DNA of 64,000 nucleotides. Source: Acidobacteriota bacterium (GTDB lineage Bacteria; Acidobacteriota; Blastocatellia; Pyrinomonadales; Pyrinomonadaceae). This document shows positions 37,375-44,945 of this stretch, in pieces (positions within the stretch are counted from its first letter, which is position 1; the number at the start of each line of letters is the position of its first letter). Both the position numbers and the translations under genes were made by a program. The stretch lies in NCBI GenBank assembly GCA_003223025.1, contig QHXR01000001.1, positions 694,248 through 758,247 of the forward strand, read 5' to 3'. The notes beneath the pieces were generated by a model. The model searched no databases. It saw nothing but the letters and a program-made list of their open reading frames with translations, and was not told the DNA's origin.

Positions 37375-37459
37375 CGATGGGAGCGGCTCGTTCGCAAGGC
37401 CACCGCCCGCCCGAATCCTCCCATCGTTCATGTACTCGTTTTATGCCAGGCCCCTGGCA
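37375..37459 (+). promoter_or_regulatory. Two hairpins before the radical SAM start
   Basis: First hairpin: CGATGGGAG (37375-37383) with CTCCCATCG (37418-37426), loop 34 nt containing GCGG/CCGC. Second: TGCCAG with CTGGCA (37444-37459), ending at the base before the SD AGGAGGTGAT. The second could hide or present the ribosome site; the first could attenuate. No known riboswitch, including cobalamin, is recognised. Confidence 0.5.
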
Positions 37460-37469
37460 GGAGGTGATC

Positions 37470-39131
37470 ATGAAGCAGCTTCCCATAATGAACGGAGCAG
37501 TTTCACCCGCAGTGCGCGACGAAATTCTCGGCACGAAACGCAGGCCCGTCGTTCTTATCGGCTTTCAAAACCAAGGCAACCTCGGCATCGGATATCTCGC
37601 ATCAACACTTCGCAAGAACGGCTATGAAGTCGAGGTCATCGATTTCGAGATCGACCCGGATCTTATTCTTGAACGTGTCAAATTCCTCGATCCGATCCTC
37701 GTCGGCTTCTCGCTCATATTTCAGTTTTACATCACGCAATTCAGCTCGCTCATCGACAAGCTCCGCGACGGAGGCATCGCTTGTCATTTTACGATGGGCG
37801 GACATTTCCCGAGCTTGAGCTACGAGGAAGCACTCGCACATGCTCCGAATCTCGACAGCGTCGTGCGATTCGAAGGCGAGCTCACATTGCTTGAGCTGGT
37901 TGAGACTCTCCATCGTGATGACGATTGGCGCGGACTTCAGGGAATCGCGTATCGGCAAACGGATGGATCGATCGTCTGCAACACCCTTCGTCCCTTGATT
38001 GAAAGTCTCGACATACTTCCGCTACCGGATCGCGAGTTCAAGCCGATGTCGATACTCGGTCATGACATCATGCCTTTGATCGCGAGTCGCGGATGCTCGC
38101 GCAAATGTTCATTCTGCTCAATACACACTTTCTATCGCGCGGTCCCGGGCAAGATCGTTCGTCTGCGTCAGATCAAGAATGTCGCCGACGAAATGCGCCA
38201 GCTTTACGAAGAGCGAGATTCGAAAATATTTCTGTTTCAGGATGACGACTTTCCGATCGTCGGACCGATGTGGCGAAAATGGACTTTGAGTTTTGTCGAT
38301 GAGCTTTATCGACAAGATCTCGTCGGCAAAATCATCTTCAAGATAAATTGTCGGGCCGATGTGGTTGAGACTGAGCTATTTGAGATCCTCCGCGATGCGG
38401 GATTGTATCTCGTCTACATGGGTCTCGAATCGGGAAGCGAGGAAGGCCTCGAGGTTCTCAACAAAGGATTGAGCGTCGAACAGAATCTCAACGCAGTGAA
38501 TACGCTCAAGAGCATCGGCGTGATGTTTCAATACGGCTTCATGCTGTTCGATCCGTCTTCGACATTCAACTCGGTCCGTGAGAATCTTGATTTTCTTCGA
38601 ACGATCACAAGAGATGGCGATCTCGCGGCTACATTTTGTCGCATGCTCCCGTACGACGGCACGGCGGTAAAGGATCAGCTCGCAGCGGAAGGGCGGCTTC
38701 GCGGCGATGTCACGAATCCCGATTACGATTTCCTTGACGATCGGCTCGACGGATTTTTCCGCGAGATCACCGAGACCCTGAATATGGTCGGATGGATCCA
38801 CGGCGTGCGGTCGCTGTCACCAAAGCTCGACTGGGCATGGCATGAGGTGGCGGTCACTCAGCATATGTTCACGGGCGTGAAGGGATTCGGACTGTATCGT
38901 GACAGGCTGAGCGCGATAACGAAATCTGCAAATGAGATGTTGTTCGATCTGGTCGAAGAGCTGTCATTTGCACACGAGGCCGGGCGTCCGGGCAAACTGG
39001 ATGCTGAACGACTTGACTTCGAGTGTCATGAGCTGACCAACAAACTGCTCGCGACGCGGAATGAGTTCGTCCTTTCGAATCAAGCGACGATGTTGAAAGT
39101 TCTTGGAGTGGAAGAGGTCGAGACGGTGTGA
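37470..39131 (+). CDS. B12-binding-domain radical SAM protein
   Basis: 553 aa. The N-terminal half (about 20-150) is a cobalamin-binding Rossmann domain (PVVLIGFQNQGNLGIGYLAS, then GFSLIFQFYI and HFTMGGHFPSL). The radical SAM core follows, with the cluster ligands Cys209, Cys213 and Cys216 in RGCSRKCSFC and later FQDDDFPI and GLESGSEEGLEVLNKG. The class includes methylases and oxidoreductases for RiPPs, antibiotics and lipids. ATG 37470 has a perfect SD (AGGAGGTGAT), so the longer frame from 37362 is rejected. The substrate is unknown; the 68-aa protein just upstream is the obvious candidate partner. Confidence 0.85.
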   Translation: MKQLPIMNGAVSPAVRDEILGTKRRPVVLIGFQNQGNLGIGYLASTLRKNGYEVEVIDFEIDPDLILERVKFLDPILVGFSLIFQFYITQFSSLIDKLRDGGIACHFTMGGHFPSLSYEEALAHAPNLDSVVRFEGELTLLELVETLHRDDDWRGLQGIAYRQTDGSIVCNTLRPLIESLDILPLPDREFKPMSILGHDIMPLIASRGCSRKCSFCSIHTFYRAVPGKIVRLRQIKNVADEMRQLYEERDSKIFLFQDDDFPIVGPMWRKWTLSFVDELYRQDLVGKIIFKINCRADVVETELFEILRDAGLYLVYMGLESGSEEGLEVLNKGLSVEQNLNAVNTLKSIGVMFQYGFMLFDPSSTFNSVRENLDFLRTITRDGDLAATFCRMLPYDGTAVKDQLAAEGRLRGDVTNPDYDFLDDRLDGFFREITETLNMVGWIHGVRSLSPKLDWAWHEVAVTQHMFTGVKGFGLYRDRLSAITKSANEMLFDLVEELSFAHEAGRPGKLDAERLDFECHELTNKLLATRNEFVLSNQATMLKVLGVEEVETV

Positions 39132-39132
39132 A

Positions 39133-39159
39133 GTGAAAAAACCGAAATTGTTTTTTCAC
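39133..39159 (+). terminator. AT-rich hairpin after the radical SAM gene
   Basis: GTGAAAAAAC and GTTTTTTCAC form a 10-bp inverted repeat starting 2 nt after the stop; the right arm supplies the T run. A weak terminator is the likeliest reading. Confidence 0.5.
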
Positions 39160-39165
39160 GACAAG

Positions 39166-39347
39166 TCCTTGCTCCGCTAGGAGCGATATGTTTGTAGTAT
39201 CGGGATTTCACCAGAGATTTCGCTCCGTAGGAGTGAAATTGATTTTGGATCCGTTATCGAACATTTCGCTCCTCCGGAGCGAGATTCATTTTTGCGTTCG
39301 ATACTACAAACATGTCGCTCCTAGCGGAGCAAGAACGATTGCGTGTT
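39166..39347. repeat. Nested GCTCC-R-GGAGC inverted repeats
   Basis: An outer pair TTGCTCCGCTAGGAGCGATA and its inverse ending TAGCGGAGCAAG is extended inward by TTTGTAGTATCG/CGATACTACAAA. It encloses an inner pair TTTCGCTCCGTAGGAGTGAA and TTTCGCTCCTCCGGAGCGA. The unit resembles the element at 19929. The 39132-39513 gap holds only this and the next repeat. Confidence 0.85.
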
Positions 39348-39359
39348 GAACTGGATGAA

Positions 39360-39416
39360 ACCTTGCGTCTTGGCGTCTTTGCGTGAACATGATTTTGACG
39401 CAAAGACGCCAAGCCA
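39360..39416. repeat. Second copy of the CTTTGCGTC inverted repeat
   Basis: CCTTGCGTCTTGGCGTCTTT and TTGCGTGAAC on the left, inverse TTGACGCAAAGACGCCAAG on the right. Nearly the same sequence as 24584-24646. Confidence 0.8.
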
Positions 39417-39513
39417 CACGAAGAGTCCCGAAATCCGCTAATCTTGACCATTCCTTCCATTTCCAATAACTTAAATTCTAGATTTTCAAATAAGTTCTCT
39501 GTACTGACAAACG

Positions 39514-40365
39514 ATGAGTGAGCGAATCGACCGCGAGATCATTGGCGGACATCTTCTTGTTATCGGCGGTGCCGAAGACAAATACAACGAGCGGCGGATA
39601 CTGAAAAAGTTCCTTGAACTGGTCGGAGATAAATCCGACGTACTGATCGTCCCCGTGGCGTCGGACTATCCGGAGTTCGCGGCCGATGTCTACACCCAGG
39701 CGTTTCGGAATCTCGGAGTCGCGAACCCGCGCGTGCTTCGAGCGACGTCGCGACAGGATGTGTTTCAAGCGGATCCGGATGAGCTGCTCGATGGCGTCGG
39801 CGGCGTTTTCATGACCGGCGGCGATCAGATGCGTTTGGTCTCGGTTCTTGGCGGAACGAAGTTCGCCGACAAGCTCCGCCGTCTGGTCCGCGAGACAAAA
39901 GTCGTACTCGCCGGCACAAGCGCCGGTGCAGCGGGAATGAGCACGGCGATGATCGTCCGCGGCGAATCGACGCCGCATCCACACAAGAATAGCGTCCGGC
40001 TTTCACCCGGTCTCGGCTTTCTCAAAAACATCATCATCGACCAGCACTTCACCGAACGCGGACGCATCAGCCGACTGATCACTGCCGTCTCGTTCAATCC
40101 GTACAATCTCGGGATCGGCATCGACGAGAACACCGCGATCATTCTGAACAGCGAAGGGATCATGGAAGTCTACGGACAAGGAAGCGTGACGATCGTCGAC
40201 GGTTCGCAGATCACGTACAACGAGATCGCCGAGGTTGGCGACAATCAGGAATTCAGTGTCTGCGGAGTGCAGCTCCACGTCCTCCGCGACGGGCTGATCT
40301 ACGATTTTCTGAATCGACATCCGCTGCAAATCCCGAATGAGTTCTTGTTGCCGGACATCGCCTAG
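39514..40365 (+). CDS. cphB: Cyanophycinase
   Basis: 283-aa S51-type serine exopeptidase that cuts cyanophycin into beta-Asp-Arg dipeptides. The nucleophile is Ser136 in AGTSAGAAGM. Other family motifs: LLVIGGAEDKYN at the N-terminus, GVFMTGGDQMRL near 97, GLGFLKNIIIDQHFTERGR near 168-186 and GIGIDENTA near 201. There is no signal peptide, so it is the intracellular type. It lies 470 nt before cphA, with a small S23-like gene between, and an isoaspartyl peptidase gene follows cphA: a complete synthesis and breakdown set. Confidence 0.93.
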   Translation: MSERIDREIIGGHLLVIGGAEDKYNERRILKKFLELVGDKSDVLIVPVASDYPEFAADVYTQAFRNLGVANPRVLRATSRQDVFQADPDELLDGVGGVFMTGGDQMRLVSVLGGTKFADKLRRLVRETKVVLAGTSAGAAGMSTAMIVRGESTPHPHKNSVRLSPGLGFLKNIIIDQHFTERGRISRLITAVSFNPYNLGIGIDENTAIILNSEGIMEVYGQGSVTIVDGSQITYNEIAEVGDNQEFSVCGVQLHVLRDGLIYDFLNRHPLQIPNEFLLPDIA

Positions 40366-40381
40366 TGTGATTTTCGAAGTT

Positions 40382-40400
40382 CGATTTGCGATTTGCGATC
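40382..40400. repeat. Short heptad tract
   Basis: GATTTGC repeated at 7-nt steps (GATTTGC GATTTGC GATCGCG) in the gap after cphB. Confidence 0.6.
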
Positions 40401-40488
40401 GCGGTGTGGTTTAGGTCTTTGATTTTGCTCTAGGTTAGTGCGATTTCCGAATCGCAGTTTGCAATCACATTTTAAGAGGTCTCCCACA

Positions 40489-40830
40489 ATGACTGAAAAA
40501 GAAATGATGAAGCGGACAAAATCGTTCGCTCTCCGCGTGATGAAAGTTGTCGACGCGCTTCCAAGGAACGCTTCGGGCCGCGCGATCGGTGGCCAACTTG
40601 TACGGTCGTCAAAAGCCGAGTTCATCGCTAAACTCGGAATTGTTGAGGAAGAGGCGGACGAAAGCGCTCTTTGGCTCGAACTCATAATGGAAGGCGGGCT
40701 CCTGAAAGAACGATTAGTTCGTGATCTGCATATCGAAGCTGGGGAAATCACGGCAATTGTTTCCGCGTCGCGGAAGACGGCCAGGGCGAGATTGCAAATC
40801 GAAAATCGAAAATCGAAAATCGCAAACTGA
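40489..40830 (+). CDS. S23-like four-helix bundle protein, internally shortened
   Basis: 113 aa of the four-helix-bundle family named after the 23S rRNA intervening-sequence protein. Conserved parts: MKRTKSFALRVMKVVDALP, GRAIGGQLVRS, and KAEFIAKLGIVEEEADES with WLELIMEGGLL. Between QLVRS and SKAEF the family normally has about 15 more residues (the GTSVGANYR-type loop); here they are absent in frame. The C-terminal LQIENRKSKIAN is coded by an ATCGAAA heptad tract (40792-40830). AGAGG lies before the ATG 40489. Its role is unknown, and the gap suggests a decaying gene. Confidence 0.75.
   Translation: MTEKEMMKRTKSFALRVMKVVDALPRNASGRAIGGQLVRSSKAEFIAKLGIVEEEADESALWLELIMEGGLLKERLVRDLHIEAGEITAIVSASRKTARARLQIENRKSKIAN
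40792..40830. repeat. Heptad tract coding the S23-like C-terminus
   Basis: ATCGAAA repeated about four times at 7-nt steps, ending ATCGCAA and then the stop codon, six nt before the cphA ATG. It therefore serves both as coding sequence and as the cphA leader. Confidence 0.8.
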
Positions 40831-40835
40831 ATTCA

Positions 40836-43487
40836 ATGAACATCCTAGAAATCAGAACTCTCCGCGGCCCGAATTACTGGAGCGGCTATTGGAAAAAGCT
40901 CATCATCCTGCGTCTTGATATCGAGGACTACGAGGATAAGCCGTCTGACAAGATCGAAGGGTTTTACGATCGGATGTTGGAAGTCTTGCCTTCGCTGAAC
41001 TCGCATGGCTGCAGCTATCAGGAGCCGGGCGGATTTCTTCGACGCGTGCAGGAAGGGACGTGGGCGGGGCATGTCATCGAGCATTTTGCTCTCGAGTTGC
41101 AGACGCTCGCCGGGATGGACACCGGTTACGGCCGGACTCGGGAGACGAACGAGCGCGGGATCTACAACGTCGTCTTTAGCTATCACGAGGAAGAGGTCGG
41201 GCGATTTGCGGCGCGTGCGGCGGTAAAGTTATTTCTTGATCTCGCTGACGGGATCTCGACGGATGAGCTCCGCAAAAATATCGCGGATGACGTTCAACGG
41301 ATGCGTGAGATCCGCGAAGAAGTGCGCTTCGGCCCTTCGACGGGATCTCTTGTCGACGAAGCTCAGGCCCGCGACATTCCGTTTATTCGTTTGAACGATC
41401 AGTCGCTCGTGCAACTCGGATACGGCGTTCATCAAAAGCGCATTCAGGCAACGACTACGGCGAACACGAACATGATCGCGGTGGACATTGCCGGCAACAA
41501 GCATGCGACGAAAAAACTTCTTGGTGATATGGGCGTTCCTGTGCCGCGCGGTTTTAAGATTCGTGAAAAAGACGAGTTAGAAAAGACGCTCGAATCGGTC
41601 GGTTACCCGGTGGTAATCAAACCGCTCGATGGAAATCACGGAAAAGGAGCGACGGTCGGGATCACTGATCTCGAGCATGCGGAGATCGCTTTCGATAAGG
41701 CGAAAGAATATTCGCGATGGATCATCGTCGAGAAGCAGCTCCAGGGAGCTGACTTTCGCGCTCTGGTTGTGAACAACCGTCTGATCGCGGTCGCAGAGCG
41801 GATCCCCGCGCACGTAGTCGGAGATGGCGAGAACACGATCGAGAAACTGATCGAGATCACGAACTCAGATCCGCGACGCGGCTACGGACATGAAAACGTT
41901 TTGACGACGATCGACATCGACAACCAGACTATGCGATGCATCCGTTCGAACGGTTACGAGCTCGACACCGTTTTGGCAAAAGACGAAATTCTGCATCTCA
42001 AAACAACCGCGAATATCTCGACCGGCGGCACGGCGATCGATCGCACCGACGAGGTTCATCCGCAAAATGTGTTCTTGTTCGAGCGAATCGCGCGCATCAT
42101 CGGGCTCGATGTCGCCGGCGTCGATATCATCGCGCCGAACGTTTCGGAGCCGCTTGCCGAGAACGGTGGCGGGATCATCGAAGTAAACGCCGCGCCTGGC
42201 TTTCGAATGCATCTTGCTCCGAGCGAGGGAATCGGCCGGAACGTCGCGGAGCATGTATTGGATATGCTTTTCCCGCGAAGCACGCCGTCTCGAATTCCGA
42301 TCATCGCGATCACCGGCACGAACGGGAAAACTACGACGACGCGTCTCATCGCACACATCCTTAAAGGCAGCGGACGCACCGTCGGATTCACGACGACCGA
42401 CGGAACTTACATCCAGAATCAACAGATCGTGCAAGGCGACAATACGGGACCCGTTTCAGCACAGCTCGTGCTGAAAGATCCGACCGTCGATGTTGCGGTG
42501 CTCGAAACAGCACGCGGTGGGATCATCCGATCGGGTCTCGGTTTTGACTATTGCGACATAGGTGTTGTGACAAACGTCGCGGCTGATCACCTTGGATTGA
42601 AAGATGTAAACACGTTGGGTGATTTGGCACGTGTTAAGTCGGTCGTGCCTCGTGCGGTTTCAAAGCGAGGTTACGCAGTTCTCAATGCCGAAGATCCGCA
42701 CGTCTACAAAATGCGCGAGCTTGTCGAGGGACATTGCGTCTATTTTTCGATGGACGAGAACAACGAGAACATCGAGCGGCAGGCGAGACGCGGACGCATC
42801 TCGTGCGTTTATGAAAATGGTTACGTGACGATCCTGAAAGGACGATGGAAAGTCCGCATTGAAAAGGTCACGAACATTCCCCTGACCTACGGTGGCCGTG
42901 CGGAGTTCATGATCCAGAATGTGATCGCAGCGACGCTGGCAGCATTCGTTCACGGCGTCTCCATCGAAGACCTGCGTGTTGGTCTGACGACATTTAATGC
43001 GGGCACGGCACAAACTCCGGGACGACTCAACTTCGTCGAGATCGGAAACGGGGTGACAGTTTTGATGGACTACGCACACAACCCGGCCGGCATGCGCGGT
43101 CTGGTGAATTTTATCTCGAAGCTTCCGAACAAATATCGGACATGCGTCCTCAACGGAACGGGCGATCGACGCGATGACGACATCCGCGAATTTGCAAAGA
43201 TCGCAGGCGATAATTTCGATCGCATCGTCATCCGCCGAGGAAATTATTTGCGCGGCCGAACGGACGAAGACATGTTCCGACTCCTGCAGGAAGGAGTCGC
43301 ACAAAGCGAGAACAAGCCGCAGGTCCGGATCATCCCCGAGAGTCGTGATGCCATCGCCCACGCGATCAAACACGGACGAAAGGGCGAGCTCGTCGTCACT
43401 CTCGCCGATCTAGTTCCGATCGATATCGCTTACGTCCAAGAGATCAGAGATGAGATCATGGAGAAAGAGCGACAGGCGAACGCGTGA
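40836..43487 (+). CDS. cphA: Cyanophycin synthetase
   Basis: 883 aa, the usual length. It polymerises Asp and Arg into cyanophycin, a nitrogen and carbon store. Three parts are visible: an N-terminal CphA domain (about 1-160), an ATP-grasp domain that adds Asp (about 210-480, with VIKPLDGNHGKGATVGI), and a Mur-ligase-like domain that adds Arg with P-loop GTNGKTTT at 494-501 and DYAHNPAGMRG near 748. All key motifs are present. ATG 40836 lies six nt after the S23-like stop, with no proper SD, so it may be read through coupling. Confidence 0.95.
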   Translation: MNILEIRTLRGPNYWSGYWKKLIILRLDIEDYEDKPSDKIEGFYDRMLEVLPSLNSHGCSYQEPGGFLRRVQEGTWAGHVIEHFALELQTLAGMDTGYGRTRETNERGIYNVVFSYHEEEVGRFAARAAVKLFLDLADGISTDELRKNIADDVQRMREIREEVRFGPSTGSLVDEAQARDIPFIRLNDQSLVQLGYGVHQKRIQATTTANTNMIAVDIAGNKHATKKLLGDMGVPVPRGFKIREKDELEKTLESVGYPVVIKPLDGNHGKGATVGITDLEHAEIAFDKAKEYSRWIIVEKQLQGADFRALVVNNRLIAVAERIPAHVVGDGENTIEKLIEITNSDPRRGYGHENVLTTIDIDNQTMRCIRSNGYELDTVLAKDEILHLKTTANISTGGTAIDRTDEVHPQNVFLFERIARIIGLDVAGVDIIAPNVSEPLAENGGGIIEVNAAPGFRMHLAPSEGIGRNVAEHVLDMLFPRSTPSRIPIIAITGTNGKTTTTRLIAHILKGSGRTVGFTTTDGTYIQNQQIVQGDNTGPVSAQLVLKDPTVDVAVLETARGGIIRSGLGFDYCDIGVVTNVAADHLGLKDVNTLGDLARVKSVVPRAVSKRGYAVLNAEDPHVYKMRELVEGHCVYFSMDENNENIERQARRGRISCVYENGYVTILKGRWKVRIEKVTNIPLTYGGRAEFMIQNVIAATLAAFVHGVSIEDLRVGLTTFNAGTAQTPGRLNFVEIGNGVTVLMDYAHNPAGMRGLVNFISKLPNKYRTCVLNGTGDRRDDDIREFAKIAGDNFDRIVIRRGNYLRGRTDEDMFRLLQEGVAQSENKPQVRIIPESRDAIAHAIKHGRKGELVVTLADLVPIDIAYVQEIRDEIMEKERQANA

Positions 43488-43501
43488 TCGCTGAGGAAGA
43501 T

Positions 43502-43580
43502 CTTGCCCGCGAATAACGCGAATGGACGCCAATGAAGAACTGATTTCCATTAGCGACAATTCGCGTTATCCGCCGGCAAA
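43502..43580. repeat. Inverted repeat with 9-nt step
   Basis: TTGCCCGCGAATAACGCGAA on the left and TTCGCGTTATCCGCCGGCAA on the right enclose CCAATG/CATTAG words; units GCGAATAAC, GCGAATGGA and CGCCAATGA step by 9 nt. It follows cphA by about 15 nt and may also act as a transcript end. Confidence 0.75.
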
Positions 43581-43642
43581 ATGTTTTAGGGTCGCCCGAG
43601 GGCACGAAGTCGTTAATTGGCTTGAGAAAAACTGAGGTAATT

Positions 43643-43840
43643 ATGTGTTACAACTGCGGATGCCAAATGCCCAACAACGACATGGGCAAGGAAGAGAACA
43701 TTACTAACGAGAAGTTTGAGCGGGCCGCCGAAGCAATGGGCCTGTCAGCAAGAGAGTCCAAGAAAAACGCTCTCGAGCTTTTGGAGAAGGTGCTTGCCGC
43801 GAAAGAGGAGCGGACCGACAAGAACTGGAAACCGGAGTAG
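43643..43840 (+). CDS. Small CxxCGC-type hypothetical protein
   Basis: 65 aa beginning MCYNCGCQMPNNDMG, then NITNEKFERAAEAMG and a charged helix. The N-terminal Cys-x-x-Cys-x-Cys with an acidic neighbour suggests metal binding. I recognise the type MCYNCGCxMPxxDMG-xxNIT as a small conserved hypothetical protein of many bacteria, function unknown. GAGG lies six nt before ATG 43643; the frame seven codons longer has no SD. It faces the isoaspartyl peptidase gene, 11 nt away. Confidence 0.75.
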   Translation: MCYNCGCQMPNNDMGKEENITNEKFERAAEAMGLSARESKKNALELLEKVLAAKEERTDKNWKPE

Positions 43841-43851
43841 GCTCGAGCAAC

Positions 43852-44832
43852 TCAGCGGTAGATCTCAATCTCGGACGAGTCTGCGGTCCGATGGCCGCGG
43901 TACATTCCGTCGGAGTTGAATGGCAGTACAACGTTACCCGATCCATCAACCGCGATAAATCCACCCTCGCCGCCGATGTCCGTCAGATGCTCGATCGCTT
44001 GCTTGGCTGCGGTCGAAAGATCGATCCCACGATACTTCATACGCGCGGCGACATCATAAGCCGTGACACCCATCATAAAAAATTCTCCGTGGCCGGTGCA
44101 CGAAACTGCACAGGTCGCATTCTCTGCGTAAGTTCCTGCACCGATCAACGCCGTGTCGCCGACTCTTCCGAATTTCTTGTTCGTCATTCCGCCGGTCGAA
44201 GTCGCCGCGGCGAGATTGCCCACGGCGTCACACGCGACCGCTCCGACAGTACCGAGCGATTTTGGATTTTGGATTTTGGATTTTGGATTTCGTTTTTGTT
44301 CCGCGTCTTCCACTGACTCTTGTTCTTCAGCCGCATGATCGAGTTGAACGATCCCTTCCTCGCGGGCTTTCAGAAGTTGCTGCCATCGATGCTCGGTGAA
44401 GAAATATTCGTCGGGTGCAAAGTCGACGGCCATCTCTTTTGCAAACTGGTTCGCGCCATCGGCGGCGAGAAGTATGTGTGGAGTTTTTTCCATCACCAGC
44501 CGGGCGAGCGTGATCGGATTCTTCACGTTTCGAACAAACGCGATCGCTCCGGCATCGAGCGTGCGGCCGTCCATGATCGATGCGTCCATCTCGTTCTTGC
44601 CATCGTGCGTAAAGACCGAACCGCGTCCCGCATTGAACAAATGAAAATCTTCCAGCGAGCAGACAGTTTGTTCGACGGCGTCCAGTGCTGATCCGCCACT
44701 TTCTAAAATCTGCCAGCCGGTGTTCAGCGCGGTTTCGAGCCCGGCGCGATACTCGCGTTCAAGCTCGGGTGTCATGGTGGATCTGAGAATTGTTCCGGCA
44801 CCGCCGTGAATGGCGAGAGCGATTTTGGACAT
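43852..44832 (-). CDS. Isoaspartyl peptidase / plant-type L-asparaginase
   Basis: 326-aa Ntn-hydrolase precursor that self-cleaves before a Thr to form alpha and beta subunits. N-terminal LAIHGGAGTI, FNAGRGSVFTHDG and MDASIMDG are present. The nucleophile is Thr in GTVGAVACD, and GEFFM and GGEGGFIAVD follow. Family members hydrolyse beta-aspartyl dipeptides and asparagine. Next to cphA and cphB, the natural substrate is beta-Asp-Arg from cyanophycin. The linker before the cleavage site contains KSKIQNPKS, coded by an ATTTTGG heptad tract. The gene is convergent with cphA, so it has its own promoter. Confidence 0.9.
   Translation of the reverse strand: MSKIALAIHGGAGTILRSTMTPELEREYRAGLETALNTGWQILESGGSALDAVEQTVCSLEDFHLFNAGRGSVFTHDGKNEMDASIMDGRTLDAGAIAFVRNVKNPITLARLVMEKTPHILLAADGANQFAKEMAVDFAPDEYFFTEHRWQQLLKAREEGIVQLDHAAEEQESVEDAEQKRNPKSKIQNPKSLGTVGAVACDAVGNLAAATSTGGMTNKKFGRVGDTALIGAGTYAENATCAVSCTGHGEFFMMGVTAYDVAARMKYRGIDLSTAAKQAIEHLTDIGGEGGFIAVDGSGNVVLPFNSDGMYRGHRTADSSEIEIYR
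44260..44290. repeat. Heptad tract inside the isoaspartyl peptidase gene
   Basis: ATTTTGG four times at 7-nt steps within the coding sequence. Because 7 is not a multiple of 3, three units span all frames and code KSKIQNPKS in the linker just before the self-cleavage Thr. Confidence 0.85.
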
Positions 44833-44858
44833 AACTAGAGTTTACCTTAGAGAGGTGG

Positions 44859-44939
44859 TTAACCGCAGATGACGCAGATGACGCAGATTTTCTGAAAAAT
44901 CACTTCTTGATCTGTGTCATCCGCGTCATCTGCGGTTAC
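44859..44939. repeat. Inverted repeat with 9-nt step
   Basis: TTAACCGCAGATGACGCAGA left and ATCCGCGTCATCTGCGGTTA right, with GCAGATGAC repeating every 9 nt. It lies between the isoaspartyl peptidase start and the end of the copper operon. Confidence 0.8.
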
Positions 44940-44945
44940 TGGAGC

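Noticed and set aside
37352-37469. Cobalamin riboswitch before the B12 radical SAM gene
   Set aside because: No B12-box is seen and the leader is too short.
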